DNA from: Candidatus Thalassarchaeaceae archaeon
GTDB taxonomy: Archaea; Thermoplasmatota; Poseidoniia; Poseidoniales; Thalassarchaeaceae
DNA length: 11,506 bases
Direction of reading: 5' to 3'
Assembly (NCBI GenBank): GCA_030747475.1
Contig: JASLKO010000048.1
Location: forward strand, 1-11,506
The notes under the pieces are model-generated. The model saw only the letters and a list, made by a program, of their open reading frames with translations. It was not told the DNA's origin and did no database searches. How positions within the stretch are numbered: the stretch's first letter is position 1; each line of letters starts with the position of its first letter. This document shows, piece after piece, positions 1-6,665 of this stretch. The position numbers and the translations under genes were made by a program.

Positions 1-827
1 ACATCGTCTTCAAAGGCTGCTATGGTGAGTGGGCCGGGCGCTTCAAGCGTACTTCCATCATCACTTGGCCCCCATGAATTACTGTAGATATCTATGACTT
101 GATTCTCATGGGTCAGTGCATCCGCTTCTGTTGAATCAGCGGTATTGCAAGCGATGAGCAGTAAACCGGCAAGATTTGCATCCGGTGCAGCCCCTGAAAC
201 CCCCACGTTGTTGTCGCCTGTCGCGGCAGCAACACCGGCTGCCGCGGTTCCGTGCGCATTCCAATTGGAAGGAGAAGGATTGCCATCATTTCCACAGAAA
301 TCGTAATCATTTGTAGAATCATAATTGGTTGACAAATCGGAATGGTCCCAATCCAATCCGTCGTCGACAATTCCAATGGTGACACCTGTGCCTTGGTATG
401 ATTGCCAAGCACCGGTCAGGTTGGCATCTTCACCAGCAAGTCCACCACTGGTTTGTCCAGTGTTTTCCAAGTGCCATTGATCATCAAATTTGGGATCATT
501 TGGGGTCCAACGTGGTTCATGTTGACGATTGGTTTCAGGACATGCGATTTCGATTTTGTTGGATTTCAACCAGAGATTGATTTCATTGAGGTCGGCTTCA
601 ACAAGCCATGCATGGGGTAGATAGGGTGCTTTTTCACCCATAGGATGTGTACTTACAACCAACCATGTCCCTTCATTTGCGGACGTTTCTGAACAGCGCT
701 CAAAAGCGGTTTGAACTGCCTTAGAATACGATGAGAGGTGGTCTGTCTCTTCGAATACTTCTGTGGCTGAAACAATTGGTGACAATGATGCAAAAATGAG
801 CACCAATGAGATACCAAGCCACTTCAT
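1..827 (-). CDS. Secreted kexin/furin-like subtilisin (S8) protease, N-terminal part only
   Basis: The reading frame stays open from an ATG at 827 to the left edge (275 codons, the rest lies outside). Residues 1-21 form a signal peptide (MKWLGISLVLIFASLSPIVSA). Residues about 25-105 look like a propeptide. The catalytic domain then begins with NDPKFDDQWHLENTGQ (110-125). It holds the Asp motif GVTIGIVDDGLDWDHSDL (148-165, catalytic D155) and the His motif NAHGTAAAGVAAA (190-202, catalytic H192). YSNSWGPSDDG (248-258) resembles the kexin/furin branch (S8B) more than plain subtilisins. The catalytic Ser and any P-domain are beyond the window. By family knowledge it is an exported serine endopeptidase, made as an inactive precursor. 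An in-frame ATG at 842 would add five residues (MPLRG); 827 is preferred because the extra codons would be a hairpin stem that recurs in other gaps. No Shine-Dalgarno motif is visible. It follows the DRE-TIM enzyme gene by 46 bp on the same strand. Confidence 0.9.
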   Translation of the reverse strand, partial: MKWLGISLVLIFASLSPIVSATEVFEETDHLSSYSKAVQTAFERCSETSANEGTWLVVSTHPMGEKAPYLPHAWLVEADLNEINLWLKSNKIEIACPETNRQHEPRWTPNDPKFDDQWHLENTGQTSGGLAGEDANLTGAWQSYQGTGVTIGIVDDGLDWDHSDLSTNYDSTNDYDFCGNDGNPSPSNWNAHGTAAAGVAAATGDNNVGVSGAAPDANLAGLLLIACNTADSTEADALTHENQVIDIYSNSWGPSDDGSTLEAPGPLTIAAFEDD

Positions 828-843
828 GCCCCGTAGGGGCATG
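825..843 (-). repeat. Intergenic hairpin covering the protease start codon
   Basis: This is a 19-base perfect inverted repeat: 8-bp arms CATGCCCC (825-832) and GGGGCATG (836-843) around the loop GTA (TAC on the minus strand). The downstream arm on the minus strand contains the ATG of the protease gene, so the folded RNA would hide the start codon. No U-run follows. It is one of six similar hairpins in the gaps of this window. Confidence 0.75.
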
Positions 844-873
844 ATTTAGTTATTGAAACCATGGATGAGCCGT

Positions 874-2130
874 TCAATTCGAAAGAAATTCTTGAACCAC
901 AGATTCCACTTCAGAATCAGGCATCAATCGACGTTGACTTTTGGCGACTTCAAACAAGTGTGCAACCAATTCTTCACTGGCCTCATGACCATGTTGTTCA
1001 AGCCACCAGATGATGTTTGAGCGGCCACTCATGTGACCGATTCGTATGATTTGTTCAAGACCATAATCTTGAGCAGGGACCCCGGAATAGACTCGATCAG
1101 CCAACCAATGATCACCCTTTTTCATGGCCTTAATCACTGCACTAGCATGGACACCAGTTCCAGTTTCAAACGCATCTTCGCCAAAGACTGGATAATTGCG
1201 AGGCAAGGCGACTTCGACGTAATCATGGGCTTTCTGCATATACTCATTGAGCAAGGTCAAATCATTTTCAATGACGCCCATCAAACTCAGATTGACAAGA
1301 GTCTGATCCAGAGGGGCGTTGCCCGCTCGTTCACCAACACCCAATGCTGTGCCATGGATGACGTCGGCTCCTGCTTCTGCCGCAGCTAGATTGTTCGCAA
1401 CACCCAGCCCTCTATCCTGATGCCCATGCCAATTGACTTCGATGTCACGGCGTTTGACACCTGCATCTGGAATGACTTCATCCTGAATGAAGGTCAGTAA
1501 TTGTTTGACTCCGTTTGGAGTCACATGCCCACAGGTGTCACAAACACATATTCGATCGGCACCGAGTTCAATTGCGCGAGTGTATACCTCTTTGATTTCT
1601 TCAGGCTTTGAACGAGTGGTGTCTTCTGTGACAAACATCACTGGAATGTCATTGTCAACAGCAAATGAAACTGCTTTTTCAGCAGTGCTGAGAATTCTCT
1701 CCATTGTCCAATTTTCGGCATACTGTCGAATCGGACTGGTGCCAAGGAATGCACTCGCTTGAATTTTCATTTCATGTTTGGCTTGTAAATCGACAAGTGG
1801 CTCAATGTCTGACACGACGGTGCGAACCGCACAACCGGGACGAATATTGTAGTCGTTCTCCACGATATGAGAAAGCATTGCATCGATGTGATTGACATGA
1901 AATGGACCGGCACCAGGAAGACCCAAATCCACCTTCTGAATGCCAAGGCGTTCCATGTAAGACAACAATTCAATCTTCTCTTCAATCGTTGGATTCCGAG
2001 CACTTGGACTTTGAAGACCATCGCGCAAAGTTTCATCGTCAAACCAGATTTCATGTGGATGATTTGAAGCGTTTCGCTTGAATTCATAGTCTACAATGTT
2101 CCAATCATAAATCAAGTCGCTTTCCTGCAT
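874..2130 (-). CDS. DRE-TIM acyltransferase, 2-isopropylmalate/homocitrate/citramalate synthase-like
   Basis: This 418-residue protein belongs to the HMGL-like TIM-barrel family, whose members condense acetyl-CoA with a 2-oxo acid (LeuA, CimA, homocitrate synthase). The first strand carries FDDETLRDGLQSPS (30-43; R36, D37). NWHGHQDRG (233-241) supplies the HxH metal ligands H235 and H237. GTALGVGERAGNAPLDQ (260-276) is the conserved C-terminal barrel motif, and TGVHAS follows later. LGLPGAG (69-75) and the DGLQ form of the first motif differ from classic LeuA (DGEQ) and point to a separate subfamily, so the oxo-acid substrate is unknown. At 418 residues it is shorter than full LeuA and probably lacks the leucine-binding regulatory domain. 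No leuB, leuC or leuD is nearby. The start is ATG 2130, with GAGGTG six bases upstream; a GTG at 2160 is possible but lies in a hairpin. It follows ctaB by 65 bp. Confidence 0.85.
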   Translation of the reverse strand: MQESDLIYDWNIVDYEFKRNASNHPHEIWFDDETLRDGLQSPSARNPTIEEKIELLSYMERLGIQKVDLGLPGAGPFHVNHIDAMLSHIVENDYNIRPGCAVRTVVSDIEPLVDLQAKHEMKIQASAFLGTSPIRQYAENWTMERILSTAEKAVSFAVDNDIPVMFVTEDTTRSKPEEIKEVYTRAIELGADRICVCDTCGHVTPNGVKQLLTFIQDEVIPDAGVKRRDIEVNWHGHQDRGLGVANNLAAAEAGADVIHGTALGVGERAGNAPLDQTLVNLSLMGVIENDLTLLNEYMQKAHDYVEVALPRNYPVFGEDAFETGTGVHASAVIKAMKKGDHWLADRVYSGVPAQDYGLEQIIRIGHMSGRSNIIWWLEQHGHEASEELVAHLFEVAKSQRRLMPDSEVESVVQEFLSN

Positions 2131-2136
2131 TGGCTC

Positions 2137-2142
2137 CACCTC
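2137..2142 (-). promoter_or_regulatory. Ribosome binding site of the DRE-TIM enzyme gene
   Basis: GAGGTG on the minus strand lies six bases before the ATG at 2130. It is in the same register as the strong site before the deacylase gene. It decides for ATG 2130 over the upstream GTG at 2160. Confidence 0.7.
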
Positions 2143-2154
2143 GCACACGACGTG

Positions 2155-2174
2155 CACCACCCGAAGGGGTGGTG
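2155..2174 (-). repeat. Intergenic hairpin between ctaB and the DRE-TIM enzyme gene
   Basis: Perfect 8-bp arms CACCACCC (2155-2162) and GGGTGGTG (2167-2174) surround GAAG (CTTC on the minus strand). It lies 24 bases before the ATG at 2130 and about 20 bases after the ctaB stop. No U-run follows on the transcribed strand. The loop differs from the GTA and TGTAA members, but position and size match. Confidence 0.65.
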
Positions 2175-2195
2175 GGGTGTATCAATCCGACGCCG

Positions 2196-3260
2196 TTAAG
2201 GACTCGGAACTGGACTTTTTCGTTTGGTTTTGGTTAGAATCTTCAGCATAATCAAAACCAAGAACAAAATGGTCAATTCTGGGCTGAATAAAACGCTCAC
2301 TAAAGAGATAAACATCAGTGCCAAATATGACAAAGAAATGTAAAACGAACGGGCTGCTGAGGGTATGCGACCTTCAGAATCCTTCTTCTCGTGAATGTCG
2401 ATTGAAATTACCGATTGATTGTACCAAATGCCTAGAACTAGAACGATGAGCGTGTACAGATATGCACGAAGTTCTCCAACTTCTGCTGGATTGAGCCAAG
2501 GCATTGCAGCAATCCCAATCAATATTAATGCATAGACGCGCATCTCAATCATTGTTCGATGTGGCCCATTGACCCACGGCATCATTGGAATCCCTGCTTC
2601 TTTGTACTGATCGCTTCGATACAGAGCAAGCGCCCAAAAATGGGGTGGAGTCCACAGGAATATGAGTGAAAACATAAGCCAAGGAAGAGCCGATCCAAGA
2701 TCGAAAGGGTTCGAAATTGACACCGCATCTCCCATCGCTGCGGCCCAACCCACAAGTGGAGGGGTCGCTCCAGCGATACCACCAATCACAATGTTTTGCA
2801 CACTGGTTCGTTTGAGCCAGAGCGTGTAAATAAATACGTAAAACAAAATGCTGAAGGCCGCCCAAAATGCGGCCACTTCATTGGCAAATTTGATCAGCCA
2901 GAGTGTGCCCATAATCGAGAGAAACAACGCCCAAGCAAAACCAGCTTGAGGAGAGATTGCGCCTCTAGCAATCGCCCTTTTTTCCGTTCGAGCCATTTTA
3001 GGATCAATATCACGGTCGAGAACATTGTTGAATGTGTGAGCGCCGCCTGCTGTAAGGTATCCACCAACAAAGACAATTGCCATGGTTTGAAGTGTGTCCA
3101 TCAAGTCAAATCCAGTTCGATCTGCGATATTCCATTGAATCAAATCATGAATGAGGATGGCACACATCGCAGTGACTTGCAACAACGAGAGGACTCCTGG
3201 TTTCATGAGTTGAAACCAATCGGATAATTTCACCGAACCGGGGTCGGCCACATCGCTCAT
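2196..3260 (-). CDS. ctaB: Protoheme IX farnesyltransferase (heme O synthase)
   Basis: CtaB is a membrane prenyltransferase of the UbiA superfamily. It attaches a farnesyl group to heme B, giving heme O, the precursor of heme A. The 354-residue sequence is strongly hydrophobic with about eight or nine membrane helices. The first Asp-rich motif is NNVLDRDIDPKMART (78-92; N78, D82, D86), which binds prenyl diphosphate through magnesium. LWTPPHFWALALYRSDQYKE (202-221) followed by AGIPMMP (222-228) is the second conserved loop typical of CtaB. An ordinary length for the family is about 300; the surplus is a longer N-terminus and a basic C-terminal tail (KTKRKSPVPSP). The ATG at 3260 gives MSDVADPGS and has no Shine-Dalgarno motif. 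The partner gene ctaA lies two genes upstream on the same strand, with rpoK between them, which supports the heme A assignment. Confidence 0.95.
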   Translation of the reverse strand: MSDVADPGSVKLSDWFQLMKPGVLSLLQVTAMCAILIHDLIQWNIADRTGFDLMDTLQTMAIVFVGGYLTAGGAHTFNNVLDRDIDPKMARTEKRAIARGAISPQAGFAWALFLSIMGTLWLIKFANEVAAFWAAFSILFYVFIYTLWLKRTSVQNIVIGGIAGATPPLVGWAAAMGDAVSISNPFDLGSALPWLMFSLIFLWTPPHFWALALYRSDQYKEAGIPMMPWVNGPHRTMIEMRVYALILIGIAAMPWLNPAEVGELRAYLYTLIVLVLGIWYNQSVISIDIHEKKDSEGRIPSAARSFYISLSYLALMFISLVSVLFSPELTILFLVLIMLKILTKTKRKSPVPSP

Positions 3261-3292
3261 ACTAGGGGTGCGGCCGAAAGCATTCTATCAAT

Positions 3293-3311
3293 GACGCCCT
3301 TACAGGGCGTC
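3293..3311 (-). repeat. Intergenic hairpin between rpoK and ctaB
   Basis: Perfect 7-bp arms GACGCCC (3293-3299) and GGGCGTC (3305-3311) enclose TTACA (TGTAA on the minus strand). It lies 12 bases after the rpoK stop and 32 bases before the ctaB start. On the minus strand no U-run follows. The TGTAA loop recurs at 11144-11148 in another stem. Confidence 0.7.
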
Positions 3312-3323
3312 CGAAAATCCAAC

Positions 3324-3578
3324 TTAATCGTCGTGAGGATCGACATCGATGGGGATTAGATTTCGCTCATATTCGAGAAGCGCAATCTTGAGGGGGTCTA
3401 GCACGAAGCGGACGCTCGCTTCCTCGACACCGTAGAGAGAAACCAACTCTTCTCTGAATTCATCTCGAAGCTTTTGTTCACTAACGTAGAGGGGGGCTCC
3501 CATGCTAATTTGTAGAGCTCGGGCACCGATAATTCGAGCCTTCTCAAAGCGTGTGTGGGGGCGTATTGGCTCAACCAT
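3324..3578 (-). CDS. rpoK: DNA-directed RNA polymerase subunit K (Rpb6/omega homologue)
   Basis: RpoK is the small archaeal counterpart of eukaryotic Rpb6 and bacterial omega; it helps assemble and stabilise the polymerase by clamping the largest subunit. The hallmark is residues 9-29, TRFEKARIIGARALQISMGA followed by P, and then DPLKIALLEYERNLIPIDV (61-79). Two things are unusual. About 31 residues (30-60, rich in charged helix-forming residues) separate MGAP from DPLKIA, clearly more than in the RpoK/Rpb6 sequences I can recall. The C-terminus is acidic (DVDPHDD) where the family usually ends in a basic IRR-type tail. The chosen start is ATG 3578 (84 residues), because GTGAT just upstream is a weak Shine-Dalgarno in the same register as the deacylase site; GTG 3587 would add three residues. 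It sits between ctaA and ctaB, not in a ribosomal/polymerase cluster. Confidence 0.9.
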   Translation of the reverse strand: MVEPIRPHTRFEKARIIGARALQISMGAPLYVSEQKLRDEFREELVSLYGVEEASVRFVLDPLKIALLEYERNLIPIDVDPHDD

Positions 3579-3642
3579 GTCAATCACTAACAGCAGTTCG
3601 CTGCGACACGGCGACCTGCCCCGGTGTCATAAGGCCATCGGG

Positions 3643-3657
3643 AGCCCCGTAGGGGCT
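3643..3657 (-). repeat. Intergenic hairpin between ctaA and rpoK
   Basis: Perfect 6-bp arms AGCCCC and GGGGCT surround the loop GTA (TAC on the minus strand). The core CCCC-GTA-GGGG is identical to the hairpin at the protease start. It lies directly after the ctaA stop at 3664 and about 64 bases before the rpoK ATG. No U-run follows. Confidence 0.7.
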
Positions 3658-3663
3658 ACAAAT

Positions 3664-4686
3664 TCATTCATCTTCTGAAAAAATGTCTGTAATCGCTGCA
3701 TTACGGGCAAGCAACGCAGCGAATCCAATACAGAGGAACGACAGCGACGACAATAACAAATGGAGCAAGGACAATATTTCGATGAATCCATTGTCCCAAG
3801 TTAGAATGTAGGCTCCGCCCAATAGTATATTCAACGCGTATAATCCAATGCCAGAATGCAATAATTTTCGCAGGGTGCCTGATTCGATTTTTTGTATATT
3901 CCAAAGGAGCCAAGCACCAACGATGACGACAACAAAGCGATGTGCATATTGCATATTTTGGAACAGATTGCCGAACAGACTGCCATTGCAAAGTGGCCAA
4001 GCGGAGAACGATCCCACGTTACAGGCTGCATTTTGGCCATCTGATGAAGAAACAAATGCCCCAAAAATCAGTACGAGAAGGGTCGAAATTGTGAGGTCGT
4101 ATAGCCGGGTTGTCGAACGAATGGCCAAGGCTTGGTCTAATTTCATCCAATTCGGCAATGCATTTTCTGCCTCCATCCAACGTATCCAAGCCCACAATAG
4201 CGACAGAGCCAATGCCATTGCAAAGGTCAAATGAATGGCAACTGACCAAGGGATATTGTCGTACTTGACCGTAATCATTCCAATTGCCCCCTGAATGATT
4301 ACAAGAACCAAAGCGATATTGGAGGCCTTGAACACTCGTGGCATTTCAGCTCTACGTCTAAAGGCAATAAAGCACTGTAAAATACACAGGGGACCAAGTA
4401 TTGTACCCGCAATAAAGCGGTGGACCCATTCTAGAAAAATCTCCCAAACCGTGTAGGAATAATCTGCACCTCTTGAATCGATTTCATCAGGGTTTGCATC
4501 ATACCAAGCGCTTTGTTCATCTTCAGAAATATCGAACCCCCATGTTCCAAAACATTGAGGCCAATCAGGACAAGATTCACCAGCATCGTAAATTCGGATA
4601 CTCCCCCCAACCACGACGACGACCATGGTCAGAATGAACAAGCCAAAAGGAAGATGATGTAGACGGAACCACTTGGAATCTTCCAT
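3664..4686 (-). CDS. ctaA: Heme A synthase (CtaA/COX15)
   Basis: CtaA oxidises the C8 methyl of heme O to a formyl group, giving heme A for the terminal oxidase. This 340-residue protein has about eight membrane helices in two homologous halves. The four heme-ligand histidines expected in the family are visible: H89 in the EWVHR motif (E86, H89), H152 (AIHLTFA), H249 (QYAHRFV) and H309 (SLLHLLL). Each half also has its cysteine pair in the outer loop: C39 and C45 in SCPDWPQC, and C222 and C233 in ACNVGSFSAWPLC, as in the Bacillus type. The first outer loop carries an acidic stretch (about 51-78). The start is ATG 4686; a TTG one codon upstream is less likely. The gene follows the deacylase by only 26 bp, so the two are probably co-transcribed. 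ctaB lies two genes downstream. Confidence 0.95.
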   Translation of the reverse strand: MEDSKWFRLHHLPFGLFILTMVVVVVGGSIRIYDAGESCPDWPQCFGTWGFDISEDEQSAWYDANPDEIDSRGADYSYTVWEIFLEWVHRFIAGTILGPLCILQCFIAFRRRAEMPRVFKASNIALVLVIIQGAIGMITVKYDNIPWSVAIHLTFAMALALSLLWAWIRWMEAENALPNWMKLDQALAIRSTTRLYDLTISTLLVLIFGAFVSSSDGQNAACNVGSFSAWPLCNGSLFGNLFQNMQYAHRFVVVIVGAWLLWNIQKIESGTLRKLLHSGIGLYALNILLGGAYILTWDNGFIEILSLLHLLLSSLSFLCIGFAALLARNAAITDIFSEDE

Positions 4687-4712
4687 CAAAATCTAACCCC
4701 CTAAATCAAATC

Positions 4713-6065
4713 TCAGTCTGCATCTTCTTCTTCAGAGGCTTCGACGTGCTCGGTTTCAGAAGCATTGGGCCAATCACGTTGCCATTCAGCATCAACTGCG
4801 CCCCCTGACCATTCGCCTTCAATCATGATTTCCTCAACCTCGAAATCTTCACGCCAAATGGGTTCACCCTTTGAGCCTGAAATAATCAGTTTGTTGGTTT
4901 TCTTATCCAAGCCTCGGCGGATTAATTTGATGCCTCGATTGACCGGAAGAAGGTGGCCGACAGGAGTTCCCGGTGTGACAATCGGATTGTTTGCGGTGCA
5001 AATGAATATCCCGCGTGCGGGAGACAAAATATCGGCGCTTTCAGATGGTCTTTGAGGATCGACGATTCGACCGATGATCTCGCCAGATTCAACAAATGAA
5101 CCGCGCCCAATGAATAAATCAACCAAGCCGCCTTCATCAGCACGAACCCAAGTAGAACCACTGGCGAGCAATCGGAACTTTGGTCGAGCAGCATTCCCAG
5201 GAATCACATGCAGGCTACGCAGTACGTTCAAAACTCCATGAATGGCGATTTGTACCGCTTCGTGATCTGCAAGGTTGGCGCCTCCACCTTCATAGGTCAA
5301 TGATCCAATGTCAAGATCGACTGCTGCACGACGCATCGAACCTTTCGGGCCCTTGGAATCAAGAATGACTTCGATTCCAAATGCACGCGCGATTCGATTG
5401 CTAGGTGGATGTGCTAAATCTGCACGAACCTGGGGCAAATTGTCGCGACCGTTTGCTGCAGTGTGTAAATCGAGTACGTAATCTGAACCTGTGATTAATT
5501 CATTTAGAATTCGATGTGCGACCCGACCCGTTGTTGAACCGCTTTCAGAACCAGGAAATTCTCGATTGAGATCGCGGCCATCGGGGAAATATCTGCGTTG
5601 GCGGGTAAGACCTGGAGGATTCAAAACAGGAGCCAAACGCACAGTTCCGGCCATCATTTCAGGATCTAAGGGCCGTCCTGGACCGGTGAACACATTTTGC
5701 GAAAGGAGGCTTGTTGCAACCTGCCCAACCATTTCGTCACCATGGACCCCTCCAGTAATTGTAATCGTAGGGCCTGGCCGATTTCCATGAATGATTGTGA
5801 CGGGTGTTGGCCATGAATCACCCAACTTGACATCGAGCAATGGAAGTTCGATATGACGAATGGAACCCGGTTTGATTCGCTTTGAGAAAAACCGATGCTG
5901 TTTGGCTCCTGAAAGGCGGTCCCATTCCGGCCTTCCAGGTTCATGTGCATCGAGTGCACGCTCGATTTCACGTCGCCGTTTTTTGGGGATTTGATTGCTA
6001 ACCTTCAGCGTCTTGGTTCGCTTTGCCCGAGATGATTTCTTCTTCTTCTCGTCCTTTTCAGGCAT
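4713..6065 (-). CDS. AstE/AspA-like (M14 superfamily) zinc deacylase/carboxypeptidase
   Basis: This 450-residue protein belongs to the succinylglutamate desuccinylase/aspartoacylase branch of the M14 metallopeptidases, which hydrolyse N-acyl or C-terminal amino acid bonds. The zinc-binding site is seen as GGVHGDE (105-111; H108, E111) and LDLHTAANG (199-207; H201). RDLNREFPGS (164-173) is the substrate-binding Asn-Arg motif, and LTYEGGGANL (256-265) probably holds the catalytic Glu (E259). A small beta-rich domain with SPARGIF (348-354) follows, as in other AstE-like proteins. The N-terminal 35 residues are very basic (EKKKKSSRAKR, KKRRR) and the last 15 are acidic; neither is a membrane or secretion signal, so it is probably cytoplasmic. 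The start is ATG 6065, fixed by GGAGGTGA five bases upstream; ATG 6071 and GTG 6074 lie inside that site. The substrate is unknown; no RimK-type ligase is adjacent. It heads the minus-strand block containing ctaA. Confidence 0.88.
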   Translation of the reverse strand: MPEKDEKKKKSSRAKRTKTLKVSNQIPKKRRREIERALDAHEPGRPEWDRLSGAKQHRFFSKRIKPGSIRHIELPLLDVKLGDSWPTPVTIIHGNRPGPTITITGGVHGDEMVGQVATSLLSQNVFTGPGRPLDPEMMAGTVRLAPVLNPPGLTRQRRYFPDGRDLNREFPGSESGSTTGRVAHRILNELITGSDYVLDLHTAANGRDNLPQVRADLAHPPSNRIARAFGIEVILDSKGPKGSMRRAAVDLDIGSLTYEGGGANLADHEAVQIAIHGVLNVLRSLHVIPGNAARPKFRLLASGSTWVRADEGGLVDLFIGRGSFVESGEIIGRIVDPQRPSESADILSPARGIFICTANNPIVTPGTPVGHLLPVNRGIKLIRRGLDKKTNKLIISGSKGEPIWREDFEVEEIMIEGEWSGGAVDAEWQRDWPNASETEHVEASEEEDAD

Positions 6066-6070
6066 CAGCA

Positions 6071-6078
6071 TCACCTCC
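6071..6078 (-). promoter_or_regulatory. Strong ribosome binding site of the deacylase gene
   Basis: GGAGGTGA on the minus strand is a full match to the expected 16S rRNA tail complement. It lies five bases before ATG 6065 and so selects this start over the in-frame GTG 6074 and ATG 6071 that overlap it. It is the best such site in the window. Confidence 0.8.
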
Positions 6079-6136
6079 GCACAAACGGGTGTGATGCCGC
6101 GTTACCTGCGCCCCTCTTTGAATGAATGGTTGAAAG

Positions 6137-6151
6137 GACTCCGTAGGAGTC
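6137..6151. repeat. Hairpin in the divergent gap between the deacylase and thioesterase genes
   Basis: Perfect 6-bp arms GACTCC (6137-6142) and GGAGTC (6146-6151) enclose GTA. The stem differs from the GCCCC/GGGGC copies but keeps pairing and the CC-GTA-GG core. It lies 71 bases before the deacylase ATG and 46 bases before the thioesterase ATG, so the strand it acts on is not fixed. No convincing TATA box was found in this 132-base gap; AATATT at 6152-6157 is the only weak candidate. Confidence 0.65.
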
Positions 6152-6197
6152 AATATTGCAGTGAACCCTCAAAGGCGGTCGATTTTCTGATTGACAT

Positions 6198-6665
6198 ATG
6201 GGCGGAGAAAGTGTGCAAGAGTTACATGCCCCAAATAGCATCTGTTTTGGATGTGGTCCTGCCAACGAAAAGGGGTTGAAAATTTCCTCATTCCCTATCC
6301 AAAATGGATTGGAAATGACATTTGATACTTCGGATGAACATCAGGCATTTCCGGGCATGATCAATGGAGGAATTATCGGAACTTTACTTGATTGTCATGG
6401 CAATTGGACTGCTGCGATGGCTATCATGGCTGATCGAGGCGATGAGCACCCGCCTTGTACCGTTACAGCCCGTTATACAATCAAACTACGAAGACCGACA
6501 CCGCATGGAACACCCTTGCATGTCACAAGTCAGGTTGAATCATTAGAAGGGGATCGAGCAGAAATCAGTATGATTTTGACAGCGGATGGTGAAGTTTGTG
6601 CCCAGGGGGATGGTCTGTTCGTCGCTGTCAAGGAAGGTCATCCCGCGTGGCATCGTTGGCATTGA
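6198..6665 (+). CDS. PaaI/THEM4-like hotdog-fold acyl-CoA thioesterase
   Basis: This 155-residue protein is typical in length for single-domain hotdog thioesterases, which cleave acyl-CoA to the acid and CoA. It opens with SICFGCGPANEKGLKI (14-29), the Cys-containing N-terminal motif of the THEM4/PaaI-like group. FPGMINGGIIGTLLDCHGNW (51-70) corresponds to the hotdog helix region, with D65 as the likely catalytic acid; the HGG of many relatives is NGG here. TVTARYTIKLRRPTPHGTPL (88-107) is the central strand pair. There is no signal peptide, so it is cytoplasmic. ATG 6198 gives a natural N-terminus; no clear Shine-Dalgarno precedes it, so a leaderless or very short-leader mRNA is possible. 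It is divergent from the deacylase, and its last 38 bases overlap the 3' end of the opposite-strand CARDB gene. The acyl substrate cannot be read from the sequence. Confidence 0.85.
   Translation: MGGESVQELHAPNSICFGCGPANEKGLKISSFPIQNGLEMTFDTSDEHQAFPGMINGGIIGTLLDCHGNWTAAMAIMADRGDEHPPCTVTARYTIKLRRPTPHGTPLHVTSQVESLEGDRAEISMILTADGEVCAQGDGLFVAVKEGHPAWHRWH

Noticed and set aside
113..412. 99-codon minus-strand open frame within the left-edge protease
   Set aside because: It is a frame shadow; the other minus-strand frame reads the catalytic Asp and His motifs of the S8 protease without a stop.
825..835. UNCG-type tetraloop (UACG) in the CCCCUACGGGG hairpins
   Set aside because: Placing UACG as a four-base loop shifts the arms and loses most pairs; the three-base loop UAC gives full pairing.
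2130..2160. GTG start at 2160 for the DRE-TIM enzyme, adding ten residues
   Set aside because: The first codons would be part of the 2155-2174 hairpin, the extra residues match nothing I know in the family, and ATG 2130 has GAGGTG at good spacing.
2796..3227. 143-codon open frame on the plus strand inside ctaB
   Set aside because: It is antisense to a well-conserved membrane enzyme and shows no motif, ribosome binding site or plausible protein character.
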